This document shows, one piece after another, positions 1 to 8,305 of a stretch of 64,000 nucleotides of DNA. The notes below the pieces were generated by a model, which was given only the letters and a program-made list of their open reading frames with translations, ran no database searches and was not told where the DNA came from. This DNA comes from CAIYUC01 sp963682005. Lineage in GTDB: Bacteria; Bacteroidota; Bacteroidia; Bacteroidales; FEN-979. The stretch lies in the NCBI GenBank assembly GCA_963682005.1, contig OY820914.1:4030001-4094000 (forward strand), in the 5' to 3' direction. How positions within the stretch are numbered: the first letter of the stretch is position 1; every line of letters starts with the position of its first letter. The position numbers and the translations under genes are program-made.

Positions 1-1245
1 AACCTGAGCATGATCATTTCGGCGGCGATCGTCCTGGTGTATACATATCTTGGCGGACTGAAATCAGCCATCTACAATGAGGTTTTACAATTCTTTCTGA
101 TCGTGATCGGTTTTCTCCCTTTGGTGTTCCTCGGTTTGCAGAATATCGGCGGGTGGACAGAGCTGAAGCATCAACTTTCAGCTGTTTCAGTTTCACACGG
201 GTATTCAGCTGGTGCCATGACCGAAGCCTGGAGCCCGATGGGTAAAGCATCGAACAACCCGATGGGTGTTGAATGGTTCGGCATGGTGATGGGACTTGGA
301 TTTGTTCTTTCATTCGGTTACTGGTGCACGAATTTCCTGGTTGTTCAGCGGGCTATGGCCGCAGGATCGATGTCCGCTGCCCGCAGAACCCCGCTGATCG
401 GCGCCATTCCTAAAATGTTCATCCCATTTCTTGTAATCCTGCCGGGAATGATTGCTATTGCGCTTACAAGCAACCCCGACAGCGGTTTTGTACTTCCTGC
501 CAAGAATGGTTCCTTTGATTATGATAAAGTGATCCCGATGATGCTCGGTCATTATTTTCCAACCGGGGTTCTCGGCCTCGGGCTTACAGCCCTGATTGCA
601 TCGTTCATGTCGGGGATGGCAGGGAATGTCACAGCCTTCAATACTGTCTGGACATATGATATCTACCAGGGATACATCAACCCGGGGAAATCAGACAAGC
701 ATTACCTGGTGATGGGCCAGATGGCTACCATTTTCGGGGTGATCATCAGCATCGGTGCGGCATATGTGGCAAAAATGTTCAATAATGTGATGGATTTCCT
801 TCAACTGATCTTTGCATTCATCAATGCACCTCTGTTCGCAACATTCCTTTTGGGTATGTTCTGGAAGCGCGCCACGGGGAACGGGGCGTTTTTCGGGCTG
901 CTCACCGGTACCCTTGCAGCTGCACTCCATCACGGACTGACATCCCCGATAGGTGCAGGATCACTTGTCAAGGGCGGATGGCTTGGAACAGTCGTTTATC
1001 ACTACCCCAGCGAAATGGCCCAGAATTTCTGGACAGCCATCTTTTCCTGGACGAGCTGCTTTGTCATGACCATTATCATTTCTCTCCTTACAAAACGCAC
1101 GAAATCGGATGAAGAACTGAAGGGTCTTGTTTATTCACTTACACCGAGAACGAAGGACGACAGTAAGGAATGGTATCAGCGGCCTGTTGTACTTGCCGTA
1201 CTTGTTGGTGTGATCACGGTAGTTTTAAATTTCATATTCTGGTAG
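1..1245 (+). CDS. Sodium:solute symporter (SSS/SLC5 family), 5' end missing
   Basis: The reading frame is open from the first base, so the start lies left of the window; only about 414 C-terminal residues are present. The visible part is a polytopic inner-membrane protein with about ten hydrophobic segments. The stretch VYTYLGGLKSAIYNEVLQFF is typical of the SLC5/SSS family, where such a segment follows the Na+-site helices. SSS members co-transport sugars, myo-inositol, sialic acid or amino acids with Na+; the substrate cannot be read from this fragment. A 74-residue membrane protein starts 13 bp downstream and is probably co-transcribed. The nearby secreted glycosidases make a sugar substrate plausible, which is inference. 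Confidence 0.85.
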   Translation, partial: NLSMIISAAIVLVYTYLGGLKSAIYNEVLQFFLIVIGFLPLVFLGLQNIGGWTELKHQLSAVSVSHGYSAGAMTEAWSPMGKASNNPMGVEWFGMVMGLGFVLSFGYWCTNFLVVQRAMAAGSMSAARRTPLIGAIPKMFIPFLVILPGMIAIALTSNPDSGFVLPAKNGSFDYDKVIPMMLGHYFPTGVLGLGLTALIASFMSGMAGNVTAFNTVWTYDIYQGYINPGKSDKHYLVMGQMATIFGVIISIGAAYVAKMFNNVMDFLQLIFAFINAPLFATFLLGMFWKRATGNGAFFGLLTGTLAAALHHGLTSPIGAGSLVKGGWLGTVVYHYPSEMAQNFWTAIFSWTSCFVMTIIISLLTKRTKSDEELKGLVYSLTPRTKDDSKEWYQRPVVLAVLVGVITVVLNFIFW

Positions 1246-1258
1246 GAGGACAGGTCAT

Positions 1259-1483
1259 ATGGGTATAGATATTCGTTTCCCCATCGGTTTGATGTTCAGC
1301 ATCCTTGGATTGTTGCTCACAGTCTTTGGATTGTTTACCATGGGAAATCAAGCCGTTTATGAGCGTTCCCTGGGGATCAATATCAACCTGCTTTCAGGGC
1401 TTGTGATGCTGCTCTTTGGGTTGATCATGCTTTTCCTGTCACTCAAGGGAAGAAAAAAGTCACAAGAGAAGGATGGTGAGTAA
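1259..1483 (+). CDS. Small two-helix membrane protein
   Basis: This 74-residue protein has two predicted transmembrane helices (about residues 8-28 and 42-62) and a short Lys/Glu-rich tail. It starts 13 bp after the symporter gene, which suggests one transcript. The strong hydrophobic pattern and tight spacing support a real gene. I recognise no named family. A role as accessory subunit of the symporter is only inferred from position. Confidence 0.7.
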   Translation: MGIDIRFPIGLMFSILGLLLTVFGLFTMGNQAVYERSLGININLLSGLVMLLFGLIMLFLSLKGRKKSQEKDGE

Positions 1484-1492
1484 TCTCATGAA

Positions 1493-2038
1493 ATGAAACA
1501 CCCCACCCGGGATCTGGGGAGAATTAACCAAAACAACAAAAAATCTGAAATGGTAGCTTATTATAATTCACCCGTCGGATGTCTTGAAATTCAAGCCTCT
1601 GAAAAAGGAATAACTTCGTTGTACTTCCTTGAAGAGAAAAAAAATAATTCAAAGCCAAAAGGAATCCTGAAAGAATGCATTACCCAGCTTAAGGAGTACT
1701 TCAATGGTAAACGTACTGCATTCTCCATTGAGCTTGATCTCCAGGGAACTGAATTTCAATTGAAGGTCTGGAATGAATTGCTCAATATTCCTTTCGGAAA
1801 AACGATCTCATACCAGGAACTTTCTAAGAGACTGGGGAATAAAGAAGCGATCCGGGCGGTTGGAAGCGCTAATGGAAAAAACCCTGTATCAATCATTGTT
1901 CCCTGCCACAGGGTCATTGGTGCAAACGGAAAACTTGTCGGATACGGTGGTGGCCTTCCCCGGAAAAAATGGCTGCTTGATTTTGAACGCTCGTTCTACC
2001 AGCCGGAACTGTTTGCAAATGAATGGGCCCCGGCATGA
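1493..2038 (+). CDS. ogt: Methylated-DNA--protein-cysteine S-methyltransferase (Ogt type)
   Basis: This suicide DNA-repair protein moves the methyl group from O6-methylguanine to its own cysteine. The active-site motif IVPCHRVIG is present, with Cys138 as acceptor, preceded by the helix-turn-helix region FGKTISYQELSKRLG and followed by GYGGGLPRKKWLLDFE, which is diagnostic of the C-terminal MGMT domain. Length (181 aa) is near the single-domain Ogt norm of about 170. A second in-frame ATG at 1550 gives a protein starting MVAYYNSPVG, which matches usual family N-termini better, so the first 19 residues may be untranslated. The gene starts 9 bp after the small membrane-protein gene. Confidence 0.93.
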   Translation: MKHPTRDLGRINQNNKKSEMVAYYNSPVGCLEIQASEKGITSLYFLEEKKNNSKPKGILKECITQLKEYFNGKRTAFSIELDLQGTEFQLKVWNELLNIPFGKTISYQELSKRLGNKEAIRAVGSANGKNPVSIIVPCHRVIGANGKLVGYGGGLPRKKWLLDFERSFYQPELFANEWAPA

Positions 2039-2074
2039 CATTTACAATGTTTATCTCCGTGTTCTTTGTACCTT

Positions 2075-2094
2075 CCTGTCCGCCGGCAGGCAGG
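2075..2094. repeat. GC-rich imperfect palindrome in intergenic spacer
   Basis: A 20-bp imperfect inverted repeat centred on GCCGGC lies between ogt and the next gene. It is flanked by TTTGTGTTCTCTGTG-like and AACCACAGAGGTCACAG-like runs at about 2050-2140. These look like intergenic repeat debris rather than coding sequence. Confidence 0.45.
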
Positions 2095-2178
2095 CTTTGT
2101 GTTCTCTGTGTTCAATTTTTTCAACCACAGAGGTCACAGGGATTCACTGAGTTCATAAAGTCATTTCAACGATAAATC

Positions 2179-5031
2179 ATGAAAATTCATAATAAGAATA
2201 TGAAGAAAAGACATAAAATATCAGGAGTATTTCTTATATCTGCATTATTCCTTCAAACTTCCTTTGCCCAGATCCAATCCCTGAAGATGGGAGATCCCGG
2301 AACAGGAGCTACAATCACCGGGATAATCCTTAATGATAAAAAGGAGATACAATCCAAAGAACCCCTGCCTTTCTTTTCCATCCTTGTTGACAGTGTTCTG
2401 CTAACCACAAAAGGCTTACAGACTTCGAACAAATCCGGGGAGGTCACTTTTTTCCTGTCTGACAGCATCCGTGTAAACATTTCCGCAGAGAAGAAATTCC
2501 AGCCGGGGCTGAAGTACACGATACGTTTTACGAACCTGTCCAAAAAGAATCACAAGATCGAGAATCTTGTACCGATGGGGGAAAGCAGGGATAAAATCTA
2601 TATCACGGCAGGCGGGACAAAGGAATGGCCGCATTACCTTTGCCGGTCGCTGTTATTCAGGCCGGGTAGTGGTCCGGTGGGAGTTGTGCTTCCTGACAAT
2701 GCATGGCATCTCGGTTATGCAGACCTGGTACTTACCGACGGGACATGGCTGACAGCGCTTGCACGCAGGGGTCTCCGGGATAAAGAGAAAACGGATATAG
2801 ACCGGTGGGCTGCGACCCTTAAACCGGGCGGATGGATTGAATATTCAGCCTGGTTCGACGTTCACCAGGGTGATTGGCATGACGGGTTGAAAATGATGTT
2901 CCGTGACCGTTGGCTTTACGACCTGAAAGAATTCGATAATGCGATGTTCGAACGCAAAGATCTTCAATGGATGAAGGATGATTATATCATGCTGTTGCAG
3001 TTTGCATGGGATAAGAAGTTCTATAATGCCTTGGAACGGAAATATAATTTCTATAATACCCTTGGAGAATATGACACATTAACGGGAGGATACGACATTT
3101 TTACTTTATGGCCGACCTGGCCGCGGCTGGGACTTGACCAGCGGAATCAATGGGACATGTATAAGGATCTACCGGGTGGGTTGAAAGAATTGAAGAAACA
3201 GGCCGACTTCACCCATTCACTGGGGAAAAAGTACTTCATTTCATATAACCCATGGGATGAAGCCGAAAAAAAAGAGGAACAATTGAAAGGGATGGAAGAA
3301 TTACTGAAGGCGACTGATGCCGACGGGGTAGTCCTGGACACAAAAGGTGAATCAAGCAGGGAATTGCAGGCAACGGCTGATAAAGTCAGACCAGGGATCA
3401 TTATGTACTCGGAAGGAATGGCTGTTCCGAAGGATATGCCCGGGATTGTTTCAGGCCGTGTCCATGATGCGCTTGTTCTGCCCCCTCCACTGAACATGAA
3501 CAAGCTGATCAAGCCTGACTTTGCGATCTTCCGTGTTCTTCAGCTGGCTGACGACAGGCTTCACCGCGAACTGGCAATATCTTTTTTCAACGGATACGGT
3601 GTCGAGATCAACACCATGAGACCCGGAAGGCCTTCATGGATGAAGGAAGAACTTGCATACCTGGGAAGGACGACAAAGATACTCCGGGAGAATACATCAG
3701 TCTTTCATGATAATGACTGGACTCCTCTCGTCACTTCCTTTACTGACAGTATATATATAAACAGGTGGCAATCGGGGAATAAAGTGATCTTTACCATTTT
3801 CAGCCTGAAACCGGAGGGGTTCAATGGCCCGTTGATGGAGTCCCCCGATCAAAATAAATTCCTTCCTCCTGGTAATACAGGGTTCCATATCGTAGATCTC
3901 TGGAATCATAAGGAGTTGAAGCCGGTCATGCTGAGCGGCCGTCAACTCATTCCCGTCACGATCGAACCCTTTGACAGATCCTGGCTGAATACGAGGAAGG
4001 AAGGCAGCGTTGGTTGTATCGGCATTTTTCCGTCTTTGTTGAACGCATCTGTAAAAGGAGACACACTGATCTTTTCTGCTGCTGAAGGCGACAAGATCGT
4101 GATTACCGGGGAGAATCCTTCGTATAAGTCTAAAAAATACACCTTTTCCATACTTGGCAATGCCATCCCTTATACCGATTATTTTGATGTAACAACGGAA
4201 AAGCTCGTCGTCCAGCTCTTTGGTGGCACTGAATTAATCGATGAGCGGGTATTATTCCTTAACAATGCTGAACCAAAGCTGGTTTCGAATTACAGGAGAA
4301 CAACCCCACCAGCCACGCTTCCTTCAGATATGGTAGAAATTCCGGCCGGAGATTACAGATTTTATACCAAACGGGATCCAAAGACTCTTGATCCGTTCAT
4401 CACTTTTCCGGATTACTCGGATACGGTTACAATCAGTATGAAGAAATTCTACATGGACAGGTACCCGGTTACAAACAGGCAATTCCTGATCTTTATGAAG
4501 ATGATGTATTACACCCCGAAAGATACGACCAACTTTCTCAGGCACTGGAAAGGAGGGTCGATCCCTGAAGGCCAGGGAGATTGTCCTGTGGTTTATGTCA
4601 ACAGGGATGATATGAAGGCCTATGCGGCATGGGCTCAGAAGCGTCTTCCAACCGAAATTGAATGGCAATATGCCGCCCAGGGTGCGGATATGAGGAAGTT
4701 CCCGTGGGGAAATTCGATGGATTCAACGAAATGCAATTACAACCTGAATCATCCTACACCGGTTGATGCCTATCCGTCGGGTGCGAGTCCTTACGGTGTG
4801 CAGGATATGATCGGCAATGTCTGGCAGGCAACCAATGACGTTTATGATGTTGGTTGCTATTACTATAACATCATTCGTGGCGGCAGTTATTATCATCCGA
4901 TATCCAGCATCTGGTATGTTACAGGAGGAGCATTACCGGCCGATCATCCGGAAATGCTATTGCTGATAGCTCCCGGTCTCGACCGTAATGCAACGGTGGG
5001 CTTCCGGCTTGTGAAAGATTCAAAGGATTAG
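2179..5031 (+). CDS. Secreted fusion of glycosidase-like barrel and SUMF1/FGE-sulfatase-like domain
   Basis: The 950-residue protein opens with a signal peptide (hydrophobic core FLISALFLQTSFAQ; an alternative ATG lies at 2200). Residues from about 240 to 480 resemble a TIM-barrel glycoside hydrolase of the GH36/alpha-galactosidase type, with motifs such as GGYDIFTLWPTWPRLG and YFISYNPWDEA. From about residue 716 to the end is a formylglycine-generating-enzyme-like domain: EIPAGDYRF, MDRYPVTNRQF, RLPTEIEWQYAAQG, GNVWQATND and a terminal VGFRLV. Such domains also serve as C-type-lectin-like or substrate-binding folds, so sulfatase maturation should not be assumed. The export signal points to a periplasmic or surface role in glycan processing. 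Confidence 0.75.
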   Translation: MKIHNKNMKKRHKISGVFLISALFLQTSFAQIQSLKMGDPGTGATITGIILNDKKEIQSKEPLPFFSILVDSVLLTTKGLQTSNKSGEVTFFLSDSIRVNISAEKKFQPGLKYTIRFTNLSKKNHKIENLVPMGESRDKIYITAGGTKEWPHYLCRSLLFRPGSGPVGVVLPDNAWHLGYADLVLTDGTWLTALARRGLRDKEKTDIDRWAATLKPGGWIEYSAWFDVHQGDWHDGLKMMFRDRWLYDLKEFDNAMFERKDLQWMKDDYIMLLQFAWDKKFYNALERKYNFYNTLGEYDTLTGGYDIFTLWPTWPRLGLDQRNQWDMYKDLPGGLKELKKQADFTHSLGKKYFISYNPWDEAEKKEEQLKGMEELLKATDADGVVLDTKGESSRELQATADKVRPGIIMYSEGMAVPKDMPGIVSGRVHDALVLPPPLNMNKLIKPDFAIFRVLQLADDRLHRELAISFFNGYGVEINTMRPGRPSWMKEELAYLGRTTKILRENTSVFHDNDWTPLVTSFTDSIYINRWQSGNKVIFTIFSLKPEGFNGPLMESPDQNKFLPPGNTGFHIVDLWNHKELKPVMLSGRQLIPVTIEPFDRSWLNTRKEGSVGCIGIFPSLLNASVKGDTLIFSAAEGDKIVITGENPSYKSKKYTFSILGNAIPYTDYFDVTTEKLVVQLFGGTELIDERVLFLNNAEPKLVSNYRRTTPPATLPSDMVEIPAGDYRFYTKRDPKTLDPFITFPDYSDTVTISMKKFYMDRYPVTNRQFLIFMKMMYYTPKDTTNFLRHWKGGSIPEGQGDCPVVYVNRDDMKAYAAWAQKRLPTEIEWQYAAQGADMRKFPWGNSMDSTKCNYNLNHPTPVDAYPSGASPYGVQDMIGNVWQATNDVYDVGCYYYNIIRGGSYYHPISSIWYVTGGALPADHPEMLLLIAPGLDRNATVGFRLVKDSKD

Positions 5032-5047
5032 GAATAAAAATCCATAG

Positions 5048-5114
5048 CTGAAGCAACCATCACTGTCACTGTTCCCTGTTCACTGTTTACTGCTCATTGA
5101 TCATTGATCATTGC
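5048..5114. repeat. Degenerate 7-bp-period tandem tract
   Basis: Between two convergent stop codons the sequence reads as successive heptamers such as CACTGTT, CCCTGTT, CACTGTT, TACTGCT, CATTGAT, CATTGAT, CATTGCT. The period is 7 although the unit drifts. It fills most of the gap between the FGE fusion gene and the CAP/SPOR gene. Confidence 0.75.
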
Positions 5115-6143
5115 TCATTGCTTCATGAGCCATGCATCTTTAAAGGTTTTTTTAACCTCGAGGAGAGCGCTGTCGGCAACATTTTTATCCGTAAACTCAA
5201 GAATAGAAATGCGAAGCTTTTTCTCTTTCTGAAGGATCTTTGCATCGGGGTAGCCTTCAGCTATGAATTTTTTAACTGCCTTCTTCGATTCGGAAAGTGG
5301 CAGCTGGCTTTTTACGACGATATAATATTTATTTGTCCGCTCCCGGTGGATCTCAATCGTTGAATTGGCCGTAGAGTCAGCTGTTTTTATCTGAGGCGGA
5401 GTCGTCTTTCCCTGGGTCACTTTTTTATCCGGCTTCGGTTTGACCGGCGCTGGAGCAATGGGCGGTTGAAGTGGAATTGCTTTCTCTGCCTGATCTCCTT
5501 TGGCAACTTCTTTTGATGGCTTTTTCTCAGCCACTTTCTTCTCAGGAGCTTTCCCGCAAACAAAGGGTTCCTCCATCTGATCAGGAACTTCCCCAAACCA
5601 GGCTGTGGCATAATTCTCATATATGGCAATACCCAGTGCATTCCAGTTCTTTCCTTCCCATTTACCGCTGTTCAGGAGGAAATTATTGAAATAATCAATG
5701 GAACGCCAGAAAGGAATAATGCTGTCGATGGTTACCGGATTGTTTTCCCAGTAAACAATCTCATATCCTTTTCCCTTGTAGCTTGTAATTTCTTTTGGTT
5801 TGTCCCATACAGAATTCTTCTTGTTCTCATCCCGCGGGTAACAAAATGGCTTCCAATGGCCTTTGGCTGACCATGAATGAAAATTGCAGGGAGCCTGGTC
5901 AGGATGATTCAGGAAAAGATCCTTTACATGAGAAGAAGCTACGAAGCACAGCGACCGCGACAATGGAATGGGAGGGAGGTCGAACCGGTTCCTGTACTCG
6001 TTGATCATTTTATAGAGTTTCATCTCTGTCTCTGAAATACAGAACGAGGATGGTACATCCGGACCTTGTTTAACCACCTGACCGGATGATGCAAATCGAA
6101 AGATGAAGCCAAGTCCAATAATCAACAGAATTGTTCTTTTCAT
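5115..6143 (-). CDS. Secreted CAP (SCP/PR1) domain protein with C-terminal SPOR domain
   Basis: A 342-residue exported protein with an N-terminal hydrophobic signal (ILLIIGLGFIFRFASSGQ). Residues about 38-190 form a CAP-like domain: KMINEYRNRFDLPPIPLS, then a histidine in LNHPDQAPCNFHSW and the late WNALGIAIYENYATAWFGE strand. Residues about 190-265 are a Pro/Lys/Glu-rich linker. The last 75 residues (NKYYIVVKSQLPLSESKK to AWLMKQ) have SPOR-domain character, a fold that binds denuded septal peptidoglycan. CAP plus SPOR suggests a cell-wall-associated protein; the enzymatic activity of bacterial CAP domains is generally unknown. It starts 2 bp downstream of the GH172 gene's stop, so the two are probably one operon. 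Confidence 0.8.
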   Translation of the reverse strand: MKRTILLIIGLGFIFRFASSGQVVKQGPDVPSSFCISETEMKLYKMINEYRNRFDLPPIPLSRSLCFVASSHVKDLFLNHPDQAPCNFHSWSAKGHWKPFCYPRDENKKNSVWDKPKEITSYKGKGYEIVYWENNPVTIDSIIPFWRSIDYFNNFLLNSGKWEGKNWNALGIAIYENYATAWFGEVPDQMEEPFVCGKAPEKKVAEKKPSKEVAKGDQAEKAIPLQPPIAPAPVKPKPDKKVTQGKTTPPQIKTADSTANSTIEIHRERTNKYYIVVKSQLPLSESKKAVKKFIAEGYPDAKILQKEKKLRISILEFTDKNVADSALLEVKKTFKDAWLMKQ

Positions 6144-6145
6144 TC

Positions 6146-8143
6146 CTACTTTTTCAATGTGTTAGGTAATTTCTGGTTTGCACTGATAACAAGGGAATGG
6201 TCCTTGTTTATCAACCTGGCATAGAACCCGCAACTGCTATAATTTTCTTCGAGCTTTACCAGCAACTGGTTCCAGCCTTTATGGACCCTGAGGAACAATT
6301 CCGCCTGGTCCGGTTGAGCGATCCTTGTTCCCTGGTAGTAATAGATCTGTGCTTTATTGAAAATAACTTTTATTCCTTCATCCGAACCGATAAAAAGCGG
6401 AACCACTTTCGCTTCTTCTGAATATATATAAGTAACCGCATAGCATACGACCTGCCTGCTCGGTTTTACAAAGTTCTCCAGCGAAATGTAGCCATTATCA
6501 GGGGTTGTAAAGTACTTCCAGGTAACCGGCTTCCGGTTAACCCCAAAACCAACCTGCATCAAATCCAATGTTTTTTCCGGCAGATAGATTGAATCAAGTC
6601 CTGAAAAAGGCCTGTCATGCTTTTTGGGGGCGGGAAAAGGGCCGATGATATACCATTCTGGAATGAAATCCCGTTTGGGAACAAGCCTGATGCCATCCAG
6701 CCCGACTGAATAGCCATGAGAGGCTGGATCCTTTCCTTCAATAATAAATTCGAGCGTCATCCTGTTGTAGGAGATAGGAATATCCTTCAGGTTGACTCTA
6801 CCACCGGGCATGATCTTGGGGTAATACCCTTTTATCTGTCCGATCTTCGCGCCATTATATAGGATCCCCACATTACCGTATCCGGGTCCTTTCGTAAAAT
6901 AAATATTCAGATCATAAGTGATATCCTGAAGATTCTGCAGGTCGAGTGAGAAGGATTCATTATTCCTTGATTCAATCAGAAGCTGTTTTGATCCGCTCCA
7001 TTCCGGACCGTAATCATTCATTTCCATAATCCTGGAATTGATCCCGTTTAGCGTAAACCTGAGTTTTTCTGCTTCCATGATCTTATTCGGAGTAATGACC
7101 CGCAGGGGAATTCTTAAGCCTGGTTTCAGCATGGGCGGCATCTTTTTGTGAGGTTCGATCTGGTACCAATAAACGGTGCTGCTGTAATCAGCGATCTCAT
7201 AGTTGCCTTTTCCGTGCTCGATAGTAAAGAGGATCGACTTTTTAAACGGGATCGGATCAAGAATATGAAAACGATAAGCTGCGATCCGGCCAAGGGTATC
7301 GTCTTTCAGGATTAGACCATTATACGGACCGGCAAATTCACCCTTATTGAAAAACCATCCGCCAGAAAAATAATCCTCGGTCCCGGTTCCCTGGATCGAA
7401 GGCAATTTTTCGCCATCGATGAAGATTCTTTCCTTCCCGTTAAGATAGGTCAATCCTCCATCATAGGATTGAATGTTGAGGTTAACCCCAACAACATGAC
7501 CTTTTCCCTCGGTCTTCAGGATTGTATAGTTTGAATCGTAATCAGTCCTGATATCCCGGTGCCAGTATGCATGAAAATACCCGATATCTGTTGAAAGGTA
7601 CCCTTCTATCTTCTGATAATCGATCTGGTAGTAAAATCCTGGGATCTCCTCACTTGTCTGATTCTCGATCTCGATCCTTGCATCGTCTTCAAAAGGCATT
7701 GGGAAAAAACAGGTAAAGCCTCCGCTGGTCATGCTGAGGTACTGGGTTGCATATGGTTTGTACTGGAATCCGCAACCAAAGAAATCACCGATCGGGACCT
7801 CAACTGACGGATCATCCTCTCCATCCCAATAGATCCTGATCAGCACCTGTCTCAGGTAGTCAGGATCATTGGAATCAATCGTAAACCACATCCTCGTAAT
7901 CACACCAGGACCCTTTACATTAAGGATGGTTGCAGTCTTGCCGGCAGGAATGCTGATCTTGTCATTGTTCCTTCCTGTGGTATCATAGCTGGATACCTGG
8001 ATCAGTTTGCTTGACTTCAGATACGGTAAAGCGGCAGGCGACAATATCTTTTCCAGGTCAGTCTTATTCGGAGGAGTGCAGGAAACCAGGAAAGTCATGG
8101 AAGTAATAATTGCAATCCAGGCAACCTTAAAAATCCTTGTCAT
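6146..8143 (-). CDS. GH172 (DUF2961) family lipoprotein
   Basis: The 665-residue protein has a lipoprotein signal with lipobox FLVSC (Cys22), so it is probably membrane-anchored outside the cytoplasm. Residues about 50-330 match the DUF2961 fold now classed as GH172: PAGKTATILNVKGPGVITR, IPIGDFFGCG-like VPIGDFFGCG, and the signature GTGTEDYF at residues 252-259 with Glu256. GH172 members described so far act on difructose dianhydride or D-arabinan/fructofuranose linkages. The C-terminal half (about 350-665) has beta-rich carbohydrate-binding-like regions. No SusC/D genes are adjacent, so substrate is unknown. Confidence 0.88.
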   Translation of the reverse strand: MTRIFKVAWIAIITSMTFLVSCTPPNKTDLEKILSPAALPYLKSSKLIQVSSYDTTGRNNDKISIPAGKTATILNVKGPGVITRMWFTIDSNDPDYLRQVLIRIYWDGEDDPSVEVPIGDFFGCGFQYKPYATQYLSMTSGGFTCFFPMPFEDDARIEIENQTSEEIPGFYYQIDYQKIEGYLSTDIGYFHAYWHRDIRTDYDSNYTILKTEGKGHVVGVNLNIQSYDGGLTYLNGKERIFIDGEKLPSIQGTGTEDYFSGGWFFNKGEFAGPYNGLILKDDTLGRIAAYRFHILDPIPFKKSILFTIEHGKGNYEIADYSSTVYWYQIEPHKKMPPMLKPGLRIPLRVITPNKIMEAEKLRFTLNGINSRIMEMNDYGPEWSGSKQLLIESRNNESFSLDLQNLQDITYDLNIYFTKGPGYGNVGILYNGAKIGQIKGYYPKIMPGGRVNLKDIPISYNRMTLEFIIEGKDPASHGYSVGLDGIRLVPKRDFIPEWYIIGPFPAPKKHDRPFSGLDSIYLPEKTLDLMQVGFGVNRKPVTWKYFTTPDNGYISLENFVKPSRQVVCYAVTYIYSEEAKVVPLFIGSDEGIKVIFNKAQIYYYQGTRIAQPDQAELFLRVHKGWNQLLVKLEENYSSCGFYARLINKDHSLVISANQKLPNTLKK

Positions 8144-8280
8144 TTTATATCAATTTATTCAGAGGTCATGAAAAATAACCTGCAAAGATCGTAAAGAAAT
8201 TGATAAGATTGACCTGGAGTAATTGGTTGATTTGAATTCCTCTTCCATCCCAGGATTCTCCATGTACAAATTAAATGAGG

Positions 8281-8298
8281 ACCGGGGCAATTCCCGGT
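8281..8298 (-). terminator. Hairpin downstream of the M16 peptidase gene
   Basis: A perfect 6-bp stem ACCGGG/CCCGGT with a 6-nt loop starts 7 bp beyond the stop codon of the minus-strand M16 gene. The following T-run is weak, so termination efficiency is uncertain. Confidence 0.5.
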
Positions 8299-8305
8299 TG
8301 TATTA

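Noticed and set aside
1773..2150. Second plus-strand frame over ogt
   Set aside because: Overlaps ogt in another frame; ogt has the active-site motif.
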